The position numbers and the translations under genes are program-made. Below are positions 23,485-34,419 of a DNA stretch of 64,000 nt, piece by piece; position 1 is the stretch's first letter; each line of letters opens with the position of its first letter. The stretch covers positions 42,981,380-43,045,379 of the forward strand of contig NC_087064.1 of assembly GCF_963678635.1 (NCBI RefSeq), written 5' to 3'. The notes beneath the pieces are model-generated. The model saw only the letters and a program-made list of their open reading frames with translations, made no database searches and was not told where the DNA came from. The DNA comes from Symsagittifera roscoffensis. Lineage: Eukaryota > Xenacoelomorpha > Acoela > Convolutidae.

Positions 23485-24622
23485 TCAGAATTGATTTTCC
23501 ATATTTGGTCTGTAGTGAATTCCAATCAGACTTCAGCTTCTTTTTATGGAATTTTTTTATGTAAGTCGTGTCCAATCAAAAACAAAGTTCCATTTTGGGA
23601 GCTTTTTACATATTGTCTTTTCCAATAAAAAAAAATGTACATTTCTGTTATGGTGGTGTATCCAATAAGAGGATTCTTTTAGGGAATTAGTTCTTCCAAA
23701 CAAGTAAAACATGCACAATAGCAATCGCAAAAATAAATGACCAATGAAATAAATGACCAAATCAAACCTTGCTGATATAAGTAACAAAAGAAAGAAATCA
23801 ATACAAGTAGCCTTTTCACAATTTGTTTCATCAGATTAATTGAGTCTTTTGTATATAATCATGAAAGTTTGCTGGTTTTTGAGTAGATAGTCAACTTCTA
23901 TGATTTTAATGTAAATTTGAGAGGACTTGAGTTGATGTATTTTCAAAGCAAATATCTGAAATTTTGATACCTAACCTGATCATGCAGGTTTTTGAACTTT
24001 GAAAATCTTTAAAGAAATGAAAGAATTAAGACTTTGCTGGTAATTTTTTTTTACAATTTTGGTTATCGGGTAGGGGATAAAACGAATCTTTGATATATTA
24101 TCGTTGGACTTTTTGCCTAATTTCAATTTTTCAAGATTAAATATAATTTTTTTCCTAGTCTGGTGTAATTCAGCCGTAAGTTTGAAGCTGTGATACAAAA
24201 CAGGTGGATCATAAGTAAATTCTTTGATTGAAAAGGGTTTCCCTGAAGAGACCTATACTTGGTCGGAGAAATCTATTTTGGACAACATAAACGTCCAAAC
24301 AATTGTGAAAAAAGTAAGAGTCGAAACAATGTTAGAATTAATTCTAAAATATACGGTTAATCTTTTTATAAAACACTCAATTTTGATTGTTTGATTTTAA
24401 AAACGAAACGCCATCTTTTTTTTGCAACAGCAAATAAAGGCATTTTCATTCTCAATTTTTTTACGCTAAAAAAAACTGTTTTATACATTGTATAACTAAT
24501 TGAAAAAAAAAGAGGTTTAAACCATTGAATAAATCTTTGGCACATTTCAAACCTCCCGCATTGATGTGTGCCAAGTCTTAAATTCTTGATTTCCAAATTG
24601 AAAAAAATCTTCATATCTTTAA
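23485..24622. other. spacer between divergent ORFs, copy 1
   Basis: AT-rich DNA with several CCAATCA/CCAATAA-like motifs (23478-23735). It could hold a bidirectional promoter of the former element. No supported gene. Confidence 0.35.
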
Positions 24623-26398
24623 ATGCCGTCGCTAAAGGGAAACGAAAAATTGCAGTGTGGGGACTGTGGAAACATGTATATTCGCCAAAATGCAGATTTA
24701 CACCTCAAAAGTTGTCAAGCTGGAATATTTTCTGTACTGGTTGTAGTTATTTCACTCACATTCAGCAAGAATTGAACTATCACGTGGCCAAGAAGCATGC
24801 TCCATCAATTTGCTCGTCTTGCGAAGAAGTCCCGAGGAGACATAAGGTATTGAGCTTCCAAATGTCAAAGTTGATACTAAAGTAATCAACCAAAAGCCGG
24901 ATGAATTAGTCAATAGGCTGGATTCCGCTGCAAAAGTTAATCTTTGACTTGAATTTGTTCTTTGTAAAATCAAAACGGGGAATATCGGTATGCACTATGC
25001 ACATAAAAACAAGACTTCGTAATAAGCCGATTTGATTATTATCCAGGGAAAAATCGATAATTTTGACATTGTAGACCAATGCATTCAGGAACGTCAGAAC
25101 ACAAAGTGGAGGTTCAAGTTGATCACAAATGTCTCCATTTTTGCTGCACTGCTAAAAAACCTCCCAATGGGATGCCTGAACTTTGTCTTACCTGAATTTT
25201 TACTTCGACATACGCAAGTAAACTGTCTTTTATCTGATAAAGAAAAACAACCACACAAAGATCATTTTTGTCTTTTCCGTGCGCTAACAATGTACCTACA
25301 CAGTCATTGTGACATCGATGCTCATACATCTCAGCTGTTTAAATAGTTTATATCAAAACCTGGACACGATCCGAGGAACTTTGGGGGAGTTGCTCTCAAT
25401 GATTTACCTCTTGTCGAGGGAATAAATGAACGCAACATATTCATAATTTTGACATTGAGGAGCGAAAATATACTGGAGACTTAACTGAGCGAAATAAAAG
25501 AAAGATTGAAAAAAAAAACAAGAAATTGCCGAGGTTCGACAATCAAATCATTCATATGAAAGATATTGATTTCTTCTTCAAAGGTTTTCGATGTCCTAGC
25601 TGCGACTGTTTCTTTAAAAGAGTAGACGTATTCAAAAAACATCTAACCAAATGTAAAGATTGAGCTCAACATATTTATCCAAAAAACGCGTAAACACTAC
25701 GGAAACCATAATCGAGAAACTGGACGGGTTCAACATTCCTTACACTGAAGAACATAAAAAATTTTTATTATGTAGCCATCTTTTACTTCGAATCAATTTG
25801 TGTTCCCACAGACAGCTTGAAAGCATTCAAAACAATTACCTTGATTGGAAAACGTGTCCCCGTTTCCGTCTCAATATCTTCAAATTTGAAAGATGATCCA
25901 ATTTTTTTGGGTGAAAAAGATCCAGAACTCCTAATAATAGCTTTAATTCCAATTTGGAACTTCTGGCTTGCAAAAGCAACATACAACTTAGAACCAAGTT
26001 TGAAGAGATCAAACACACTGTCAATGATTGAGTCAAAAAGATTTTCGATAAACTCAACGCTAGACCTTTAACTAAAAGACTGGAAGTCTTTAATTATGAA
26101 GATGAACGTGTTGAAGATAGAGAGGAGGATGACATGACGACACAATTCTTAAGAATTCAAAAAAATCTGCTGATCGACTTGAAACTGTATTTAGAGCGCT
26201 ATGTTAGTACTATACCGATGTTTAGCTTCAATAGCGGCAGTTTTGATCTGAACTTCATCAATTCTTATTTGATTCCGTACCTCATAAGTGATAAATAAAT
26301 CGAACCAACTGTCTTTTAAAAAGCAAATCATTTCATATCAATCAAATTTGGAGAAAAACAGTTTTAAGTTTTCTGGAGGAGCAACAACATTGGATTCG
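24623..26398 (+). pseudogene. B-family DNA polymerase (Polinton-like), zinc-finger and exonuclease part, copy 1
   Basis: The N-terminus is a zinc-finger region: LQCGDCGNMYIRQNADLHLK, then after a frameshift a C2H2 finger (C-x2-C-x12-H-x4-H, near 24730-24800). Next comes a conserved block near 25060-25345 (FVLPEFLLRHTQVNCLLSDK, HCDIDAHTSQLF), a further C-x2-C finger (FRCPSCDCFFKR, 25588-25623) and the exonuclease part. Exo I should read D-x-E but is Y-F-E (Tyr at 25784-25786); exo II FNSGSFDLNF is kept (26227-26256). At least five frameshifts or stops interrupt it. The polymerase palm is missing: at GGATTLDS (about 26398) the sequence changes to a Penelope-like RT. Such polymerases replicate Polinton/Maverick DNA by protein priming. 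This copy is dead. Confidence 0.75.
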
Positions 26399-26737
26399 AA
26401 GCAATTCAGAGAAAGAGAAACATGACTGCCTCAATAGTAGTGAAGATTGCAAAAGTTATAAATCAAATTATCTAATGGCCATGAAAAAAAGAGATGAAAT
26501 CAGTGAAAATCTCTACAATAATTTAAGATGAACAGGCGGACAACCCGCCAGACCTTACGGTCTGGTCAAAGTACACAAAAATGACACACGACTGAGACCA
26601 ATCCTATTACTCCCTGGTAGCTCATATGATAATTTGAACAGGAGCATGGCAAAACTTTTGAGGATTTTGAGGGTTTCAACATTGATACGCCAGGAGGATC
26701 ATTGAAAGTACTAATTTAAGGTCAATTGAGATTACGG
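26399..26737 (+). pseudogene. Penelope-like RT fragment, copy 1
   Basis: Directly after the polymerase piece the frame reads HDCLNSSEDCKSYKSNYLMA, ENLYNNLR, a stop, then TGGQPARPYGLVKVHKNDTR and LRPILLLPGSSYDNLNRSMA. The PxLYGLxKxHK and RPIxSxPGS motifs are typical of the RT fingers in Penelope-like elements. It ends at the duplication breakpoint, before the palm. A 44-base piece of the same motif region (26738-26781) follows as a scrap. Confidence 0.75.
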
Positions 26738-27617
26738 GCTGGCCAAAGTACACAAAAATGACAAACGACTGAGACCAATCCTTTTCACAACGGGTAGCTA
26801 TTTTTCATTTTGCATACCAAATTTTCGATTGTTTTTACACTCTGTACAAATACAAATTTTTATTCGATTATTTTTTCATCAATTGGTGAAGTTTCCAACC
26901 AAATCTGCTAAAATCTCTTCAAACTTGTAAAAAATATGTGAAGTTTTCTTCTGATTTACAAAAACGTTTCATTTTTTCTATCAATTGAAAAAATGATGTA
27001 CTTTTTTCTATAAAGTGCGAAGCCTGTTTCAATTTTTCTTGACAAGATTTTTTTGCATCTTGTCAAGGAAAATCGGAAGAGTTTTCGCATTTTATAGAAA
27101 AAAATAAATGATTTTCAATTTTTTTGGTCAAAATGCGAAAGGTGTTTCAATTTCTTCTACAAAATGCTGAAAGTGTTTCACCTTTTTCTAAGAAACGCGA
27201 AAATTGTTTCACTTTTTTTCGACAAAATACAAAAAATATCTCATTTTTTTCAACGAACGGTGAAAAATTTTACTTGGTTTCCTTCAAAACGCAAAAAGAG
27301 TTTCAGTTATTTTGACAAGATGTCAAAAGCGCTTTAAGTTTTTTGACAAGATGCAAAAAAAACATCATGTATTTTTACTTGTCTGCAAATTTTCTATTGT
27401 TTTTTTCTATTATGTTGGCAAAAATAAATCATTTTTCTTAACATGTGCACAAATTTGGAGTGCTAAACTAAGTTGTATTTTAATTGTTTTTCATTTAATT
27501 GGAATGGTTTACCCTGAAACTCTCATCTTTTCTCATAATTATATTGAAATTGAAGAATTTTTTTAGTTACAAAGAATGAAATAATTGTCTAACGTTAATT
27601 GTCTACAACAAATTCAA

Positions 27618-28022
27618 TCAAAGAGCAGCAGGAGGTTTTCTTGTAGAACGCAAAGCTGGACGAAACTCCTTTGCTGATGTTTGTTGTTGAGGGGTGTTTC
27701 GAGGCCTCCTTAATTCTGAGAAGCCCTCATCTTCATCTATTGTGATGGGGTTTTCGGCTGATCCCATCTCCTCCTCCCAGAAAAAAAGGAAGTCGTCGTC
27801 TGGTTGAGCCACATATGTAGGATCAGGAATCTTGGCGTAGTTCATTCTCACATGATCGGACACTTCCTTCATCATTTGCCTTGTTCCAAGTGGGTTCTCT
27901 GTGATGGGCACTTGCATCATTCGATTGTCGTTGAAATCCTTTCGCATCACTTTCACTATGTGCAGGACTTGGATTGGGATGTCCATTCGGTCCGAAAGTT
28001 CTCCCGACACGGTTTCTCGCAC
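27618..28022 (-). CDS. conserved ORF of a Polinton-like element, copy 2
   Basis: The frame matches the copy-1 protein from VRETVSGELSDRMDI to the end with about nine substitutions in 134 positions and no stop. A one-base deletion (ATGGGCG here, ATCGGGCG in copy 1) breaks the frame between the ATG used in copy 1 and this part, so the true start is lost and only a GTG codon (28022) opens the conserved region. I regard it as an almost intact but probably non-translated duplicate. Confidence 0.45.
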   Translation of the reverse strand: MRETVSGELSDRMDIPIQVLHIVKVMRKDFNDNRMMQVPITENPLGTRQMMKEVSDHVRMNYAKIPDPTYVAQPDDDFLFFWEEEMGSAENPITIDEDEGFSELRRPRNTPQQQTSAKEFRPALRSTRKPPAAL

Positions 28023-28114
28023 TTGGATTTGTACTAGATGGGCGAAAATTCTAGAGAGTACATAAAACTGCTGTGTTGAACTGAGAAGATAATTATGAGC
28101 AATAACTTGAGTAA

Positions 28115-28270
28115 AAGATACAGAAAAAAGAAAAAAAACGACTAATGTAGTGCTGCGAGAAGAGGTAGTTGACTGTAGTTAAGTTGAAATTAAAATGTTT
28201 GGAGCTGAGAGAGGAGGTTGTTGACAGTAGTTAGTTTGAAAATCAAATGATTTTTAATTACGTGTGAGGG
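28115..28270. other. segment absent from copy 1
   Basis: About 150 bp between GTAAAAGATACAGAAAA and the CAATTGTGTGAA(C/T)TTAACC landmark have no match in copy 1. It contains two related pieces, GAGAAGAGGTAGTTGACTGT and GAGAGGAGGTTGTTGACAGT. Loss from copy 1 is as likely as gain here. Confidence 0.6.
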
Positions 28271-29466
28271 TACCTTCAACTCAATTGTGTGAACTTAACC
28301 AATCAGAATTGATTTTCCATATTTGGTCTGTAGTGAATTCCAATCAGACTTCAGCTTCTTTTCATGGAATTTTTTTATGTAAGTCGTGTCCAATCAAAAG
28401 CTAAATTCCTTTCCTTTTTGGGAGCTTTTTACATATTGTCGTTTCCAATAAAAAAATGTACATTTCTGTTATGGTGGTGTATCCAATAAGAGAATTCTTT
28501 TAGGGAATTAGTTCTTCCAAACAAGTAAAACATACACAAAAGCAATCGCAAAAATAAATGAACATTGAAATAAATGACCAAATGAAACCTTGCTGATACA
28601 AGTAACAAAAGAAAGAAATCAATACAAGTAGCCTTTTCACAATTTGTTTCATCAGGTTAATTGTGTCTTTTGTATATAATCATGAAAATTTGCTGGTTTT
28701 TGAGTAGATGGTCAACTTCTTTGATTTTAATGTAAATTTGAGAGGACTTGAGTTGATGTATTTTCAAAGCAAATATCTGAAAATTTGATACCTAACCTGA
28801 TCATGCAGGTTTTTGAACTTTGAAAATCTTTAAAGAAATGAAAGAATAAAGACTTTGCTGGTAATTTTTTTTTACAATTTTGGTTATTGGGTAGGGGATA
28901 AAAAGAATCTTTGATATATTATTGTTGGACTTTTTGCCTAATTTCAATTTTTCAAGAATAAATATAATTTTTTTCCTAGTCTGGTGTAATTCAGCCGTAA
29001 GTTTAAAACTGTGATACGCAACAGGTGGATCATAAGTAAATTCTTTGATTGAAAAGGGTTTCCCTAAAGAGACCTATACTTGGTCGGAGAAATCTATTTT
29101 GGGCAACATAAACATCTAAGCAATTGTGAAAAAAGTAAGATTCTACGTGAAAAAAGTAAGAGTCGAAACAATGTTAGAATTAATTCTAAAATAAATGGTT
29201 AATCTTTTTGTAAAACACTCAATTTTGATTGTTTGATTTTAAAAATGAAACGCAATTGTTTTTTGCAACAGCAAATAAAAGCATTTTCATTCTCAATTTC
29301 TTTTACGCTAAAAAAAATTGTTGTATACATTGTATAACTAATTGAAAAAAAAAAGAGGTTTAAACCATTGAATAAATTTTTGGCACATTTCAAACATCCC
29401 GCATTGATGTGTGCCAAGTAGTAAATTCTTGATTTCCAAACTTAGAAAAAATCTTCATATCTTTAA

Positions 29467-31206
29467 ATGCCGTCGATAAAGAGAAACGAAAAATTGCAGT
29501 GAGGGGACTGTGGAAACATGTATGTTGGCCAAAATGCAGATTGACACCTCAAAAGTTGTCAAGCTGGGATTATTTTTTGTCCTGGTTGTAGTTATTCCAC
29601 TCACATTCAGCAAGAATTGAACTATCACGTGGCCAAGAAGCATGCTGCATCAATTTGCTCGTCTTGCGAAGAAGTCCCGAGGAGACATAAGGTATTGAAC
29701 TTCCAAATGTCAAAGTTGATACTAAAGTAATCAATCAAAAGCCGGATGAATTAGTCAATAGGCTGGATTCCGCTGCAAAAGTTAATATTTGACTTGGATT
29801 TGCTCTTTGTGAAGTCAAAACGGGGAATATCGGTATTACTATGCACATGAAAACAAGACTTCGTAATAAGCAGATTTGATTATTATCCAGAGAAAAATCG
29901 ATAATTTTGACATTGTAGAACAATGCATTCAGGAACGTCAGAACACAAAGTGGAGGTTCAAGTTCATCACAAATGTCTCCATTTTTGCTGCACTGCTAAA
30001 AAACCTCCCAATGGGATGCCTGGACTTTGTCTTACCTGAATTTTTACTTCGACATACGCAAGTAAACTGTCTTTTATCTGATAAAGAAAAACAACCATAC
30101 GCAGATCATCTTTGTCTTTTCCGTGCGCTAACAATGTACCTACACAGTCATTGTGACATCGATGCTCATACATCTCAGCTGTTTACATAGTTTATATCAA
30201 AACCTGGATACGATCCGAAAAACTTTGGGGGAGTTGCTCTCAATGATTTACCTCTTGTCGAGGAAATAAATGAACGCAATATATTCATAATTTTGACATT
30301 GAGGAGCGGAAATATACTGGAGACTTAACTGAGCGAAATAAAAGAAAGTTTGAAAAAAAAACAAGAAATTGCCGAGGTTCGACAATAAAATCATTCATAT
30401 GAAAGATATTGATTTCTTCTTCAAAGGTTTTCGATGTCCTAGCTGCGACTGTTTCTCTAAAAGAGTAGACGTATTCAAAAAACATCTAACCAAATGTAAA
30501 GATCGAGCTTAACATTTTATCCAAAAAACGCGTAAGCACTACGGAAACCATAATCGAGAAACTGGACGGGTTCAACATTCCTTACACTGAAGAACATAAA
30601 TTATTTTATTATGTAGCCATCTTCTACTTCGAATCAATTTGTGTTCCCACAGACAGCTTGCGTCCCCGTTTCCGTCTCAATATCTTCAATTTTGGAAGAT
30701 GATCCAATTTTTTTTGGGTGAAAAAGATCCAGAACTCCTAATAATAGCTTTTGTTTCCAATTTGGAACTTCTGGCTTGCAAAAGCAACATACAACTTAGA
30801 ACCAAGTTTGAAGAGATCAAACACACTGTCAATGATTGAGTCAAAAAGATTTTCGATAAACTCAACGCTAGACCTTTAACTAAAAGACTGGAAGTCTTTA
30901 ATTATGAAGATGAACGTGTTGAAGATAGAGAGGAGGATGACATGACGACACAATTCTTAAGAATTCAAAAAAATCTGCTGATCGACTTGAAACTGTATTT
31001 AGAGCGCTATGCTAGTACTTTACCGATGTTTGGCTTCAATAGCGGCAGTTTTGATCTGAACTTCATCAATTCTTATTTGATTCCGTACCTCATAAGTGAT
31101 AAATAAATCGAACCAACTGTCTTTTAAAAAGCAAATCATTTCATATCAATCAAATTTGGAGAAAAACAGTTTTAAGTTTTCTGGAGGAGCAACAACATTG
31201 GATTCG
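29467..31206 (+). pseudogene. B-family DNA polymerase (Polinton-like), zinc-finger and exonuclease part, copy 2
   Basis: This is colinear with copy 1: first zinc finger from ATG 29467, the LPEFLLRHTQVNCLLSDK block at 30030-30085, the CPSCDCF finger near 30436, then the exonuclease. It shares the Y-F-E change at exo I, so that mutation came before the duplication. It lacks 33-34 bp after VPTDSL, and exo II reads FGFNSGSFDLNF. Frameshifts are at other places as well. It ends at the same GGATTLDS junction, so the polymerase/RT fusion came before the duplication. Confidence 0.75.
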
Positions 31207-32363
31207 AAGCAATTCAGAGAAAGAGAAATATGACTGCCTCAATAGTAGTGAAGATTGCAAAAGTTATAAATAAAATTATCTAATGGCCATGAAACAAGAG
31301 ATGAAATTAGTGAAAATCTCTACAATAATTTAAGGTGAACAGGCGGACAACCCACCAGACCTTACGGTCTGGCCAAAGTACACAAAAATGACACACGGCT
31401 GAGACCAATCCTATTACTCCCTGGTAGCTCATATGATAATTTGAACAGGACCATGGCAAAATTTTTGAGGATTTTAAGGGTTTCAACATTGATACAAACT
31501 CATAGGATGCCAGGAGGATCATTGAAAGTACTAATTTAGGGTCAATTGAGTACATAACTTCTTCTGATATTAAAAGTTTATTCACGAATGTCTCACTCAA
31601 GGAAGCGATTGATACAGTATTTAGAAAACTATACGGGCAGGACAGAGGAAACCACCCTCAATGGGAAGAAAGACGATGAAAAGATCAACAAATATGGCTG
31701 TCAGCCAAGTGCATTTTAAATTCCATGTAGCTTGGTTTGTTCAAAACGATGGTTTTGCTATGGGCGGCTCTCTGGCCGTAATTTTAGCACAATTTTAGCT
31801 CAAGGAGTAGAAATATTCACTGAAAACGGAGATTCCAGAATTGACTACCCTTGCAAATAACTGCATGGAAACGTGCCCCCAATGCAACAAAAAAGTTTCC
31901 TACAGGTCAAAGGGGTAGAATGCGAGGTAGGCTTGAACTGGTATCAGGTTAAATGCGGAGATATATTTGACACCGATTACCAAACCATAGCTGAAATAGT
32001 GTGGTATTGTAAAAAATGCATTTCAAGCAAGGAAAACGAGGCAGAACCTCAAGGTGTGAAACTTTTTCCTACCTACATGGATGATATAGTGACGACGGTC
32101 AAGGGTGTCCCTGAAAAAGTACTTCAATCTGCCAATAGAATTAATCCTCATTTACAGATCACAATTGAAGCATCAAATTCCCCGGGAGATCTTGCTTTTT
32201 TAGATTTTGAAATAAACATCAATAGGGAAAGGAGAATGAGCTGTGGATGGTATCAATGAGCAGCTTTTACAGGTACCATCCTTAGTTTTAGGAGTTGTGC
32301 CCCTCTTCAGCATAAAAAGAGTGTAATTGAAGGAACTGTTCACCGTGTCTACCGGAGTACGTG
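31207..32363 (+). pseudogene. Penelope-like RT with inserted PHD-type finger
   Basis: The RT fingers (RPYGLAKVHKNDTRLRPI) are followed by SDIKSLFTNVSLKEAID, motif AMGGSLAVILA (31757-31789), then a Cys-rich insertion 31874-32019 and the palm motif YMDD (32074-32085) in LFPTYMDDIVTTVKG. It ends with NSPGDLAFLDFEIN, SCGWYQ, a stop and APLQHKKSVIEGTVHRVYRS. In Penelope-like RTs the order is the same. The insertion resembles a PHD finger but two zinc ligands are changed (ECEVG for C-x2-C, NWYQ for NWYH). At least three stops or frameshifts are present. The GIY-YIG endonuclease expected downstream is missing because the minus-strand Gypsy starts at about 32364. Confidence 0.8.
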
Positions 32364-32369
32364 TCTACA

Positions 32370-33422
32370 AGGTGTTCAACTTCCTCCTTAAAGGCCACTT
32401 TCTTTTTCCTAACCCAAGTCCGCTCAAGTATGTCATCAGGGATTTTGTCCACCAGTGACTGCACGACTTCTTTCCCATCAGGATTACTCTCTTCTAAGGA
32501 GTTTTCGTCGCCAATTGTCTCACTCCTTTGCAGTATCGTGACTTCCGGTTCCTCTTTAGCCTTTCTTTCGATCACCGGTTTATCATCTGCCAGTTTCTCG
32601 AGTAATCTCATCAAGTCCTCGTCTATCTGTGCTTGTCCTGTTTCTACCTGGTTGAGATCATAGCCTTTCGCCTTGAGCGTCTCCCTCACAATTTTTGACT
32701 TGAGGATTATCCCTATCGGCATCCCTCGTGTTTTCTTCAAGACTGTTTTCTCTGGAGGCTCTTTTGGTAATTTGGGGTGATCTTCTATCGGTTTGCCTGA
32801 CTTGTCGAGCCATCTCGTGAGTGGAAGACTATCATACGTTTCCCTATCCATGAAAGACAAGCCCTCTTTTATTTCTGGCCTATTCGCATCCCTCTGTTCC
32901 TGTCTCTCGTAGAACTCCGTCTTCTTACTCAAGCTATCGGCATTTTGAGGTTTGTCTCTTGTTCTGTGCTCGATTATCATGTTGTACCTGTCCAGGCGAA
33001 CTATCCACCTCCCAATGTAGCTCTGGTCCATTGAGTACGTCTTCAGCCAGCTGAGTGCCTTGTTGTCGACTCGCAGCTTGAATGGCTCACTGCCTAGGTA
33101 TGCTCTATATTTCTCGACAAAGGTAACCACCGCGAACATCTCCGCTTTTGGGCGCCCCGTACTTCATTTCCGTATCACTCAAGACTTTGCTCCCATACGC
33201 TATTGGTCTTAATACTGTCTTCCCGTTCCATTCCTGTTCTTGATGGAGAATTCCAGAAATCGCGACTACCGACGCATCCGTATCCAGCACGTACATTCCT
33301 TTCTCCGTTGGCATCCCTAACACCGGTGCTTCGCACAATTCTTTCTTCATTCTCTGGAATGATTCTTCAGCTGCGTTGTTCCACGTGAACTTCTTGCCTT
33401 TGTGTCTCATTAATTGTTGCAT
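32370..33422 (-). pseudogene. RNase H and tether of Gypsy pol
   Basis: The frame from 33422 reads MQQLMRHKGKKFTWNNAAEE and YVLDTDASVVAISGILHQEQ, the first RNase H strand with its Asp. At about 33152 one extra A in a run (CCCAAAAGC) shifts the frame; MFAVVTFVEKYRAYLG and the third Asp in LRVDNKALSWLKTYS follow in the frame 33139-32288. The next 200 residues (KKTEFYERQEQRDANRPEIK, then PLTRWLDKSGKPIEDHP) are a charged tether seen before integrase in this lineage. The last 28 or so residues of the frame are antisense to the Penelope-like RT and are not native. Confidence 0.85.
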
Positions 33423-33423
33423 C

Positions 33424-34419
33424 GGTATACCTTATCCGCGTAGCCCTTGATGAATTCCCTGTAATAGTTCGCAAAACCCAGAAAACTCATCAACTGGTGT
33501 TCCGTTTTTGGCAATTTCCAAGTTAGAACTGCTTCTACTGCATCTGGATCTGGTCTGATGCCGTGCCTGTCCACCATCCTCCCCAAGTATTTTATCGAAT
33601 CCTTGAGTATCTCGCACTTTGATGGTTTGCACTTTAGCCCCAACCTCTTCATGCATGCAAACACCTCGTCCAATCGCTCGATGTGATCTTCCAGTGTAGG
33701 CGTCGCTATTACAACGTCATCCACGTAGCACATTACCAGATTACCAGATTGCCATCCTTCTTTGTCACACCTATCAATGCATGTGCCATCAACCGTTGAA
33801 ATGTAGCCGTTGCATTGCAAAGACCAAACGGCATCCGTTTCCATTGAAACAGCCCCAACTCGCAGGCGAACCCTGTTTTGTCCCTGTCCTGCTTCCTCAA
33901 CGGGACCTGCCACAAAGCCGAACCTAAATCAAGAGTCATAAAAAATTTTGCTTCACCTAACTTCGAGAGGCTCTCATCACTCCTAGGTATGGGATAGGCA
34001 TCCTTCACCGTGACGGAGTTCAGATACCGAATTTCAGAAAAAAACCTCAATTGGTCGCCTTTCTTCTTGGCCATCACTACTCCACACGCCCACGGTGACT
34101 TGGATGGTTCTATCATATCATACTCTAGTAGTGTCTCTATGTCTTTCCTACACGCATCCGATTTGTGTGGGGTCATGCGCCTCGCCCCCTCCCTGTGCGG
34201 TACCGCGGACTCCTCAAGCTCTATTTCATGTTCAACAAAATTACAACATCCAACGTCTGCCTTATGTTTTGAAAAAATTTCCTCGTTCCGCTCTAGTACA
34301 TCCTTGATGGCCTCGAGCTGTTCATCCGTTACCTTACCCATTAAATGCTCTATTTCAAGTAAAACTGGTTTATCCATTTCCATTTCCTTAGTGTTGGTCT
34401 TTCTGGGAAATTTGAACAA
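33424..34419 (-). pseudogene. RT of Gypsy pol
   Basis: From 34419 the frame gives VLERNEEIFSKHKADVGCC, the leader SPWACGVVMAKKKGDQLRF, DAYPIPRSDESL, FFMTLDLGSALWQVPL with the first catalytic Asp, and FQWKRMPFGLCNATATFQRL. An 8-bp direct duplication (ATTACCAG at 33732-33739 and 33740-33747) then shifts the frame just before CYVDDVVIATP; the YVDD box is at 33716-33727. The connection FLGFANYYREFIKGYADK follows, and a one-base loss near 33424 shifts the frame again. All catalytic residues are present, so only indels inactivate it. Confidence 0.9.

Larger units (their letters stand above)
22114..26737. repeat. 4.6-kb tandem duplication, copy 1
   Basis: The copy starts at TTTTCACAAC and matches copy 2 (26782-31549) throughout, with offsets of 4668 bp in the first part and 4844 bp in the polymerase part. 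It includes a hairpin, short degenerate GTTTCAATTTTTTC-type repeats, a minus-strand ORF, a polymerase remnant and a Penelope-like RT piece. It ends inside RT after GGTCAATTGAG. Forty-four bases of RT-like sequence separate it from copy 2. Confidence 0.9.
26782..31549. repeat. 4.8-kb tandem duplication, copy 2
   Basis: This copy has the same order of parts as copy 1. The main differences are about 150 extra bp at 28115-28270 and a 33-34-bp deletion near 30661 within the exonuclease region. Here the RT does not stop at the duplication end but continues into the palm, so copy 2 is the parental arrangement at the right side. Confidence 0.9.

Noticed and set aside
22456..27566. Plus-strand Phe/Lys-rich frames at 22456, 27124 and 27312
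   Set aside because: They are products of short degenerate repeats with a T-rich unit.
31873..32259. 128-residue frame starting MPPMQQK as a separate gene
   Set aside because: The ATG arises from a frameshifted reading of the Cys-rich finger; the frame is an internal part of the Penelope-like RT.
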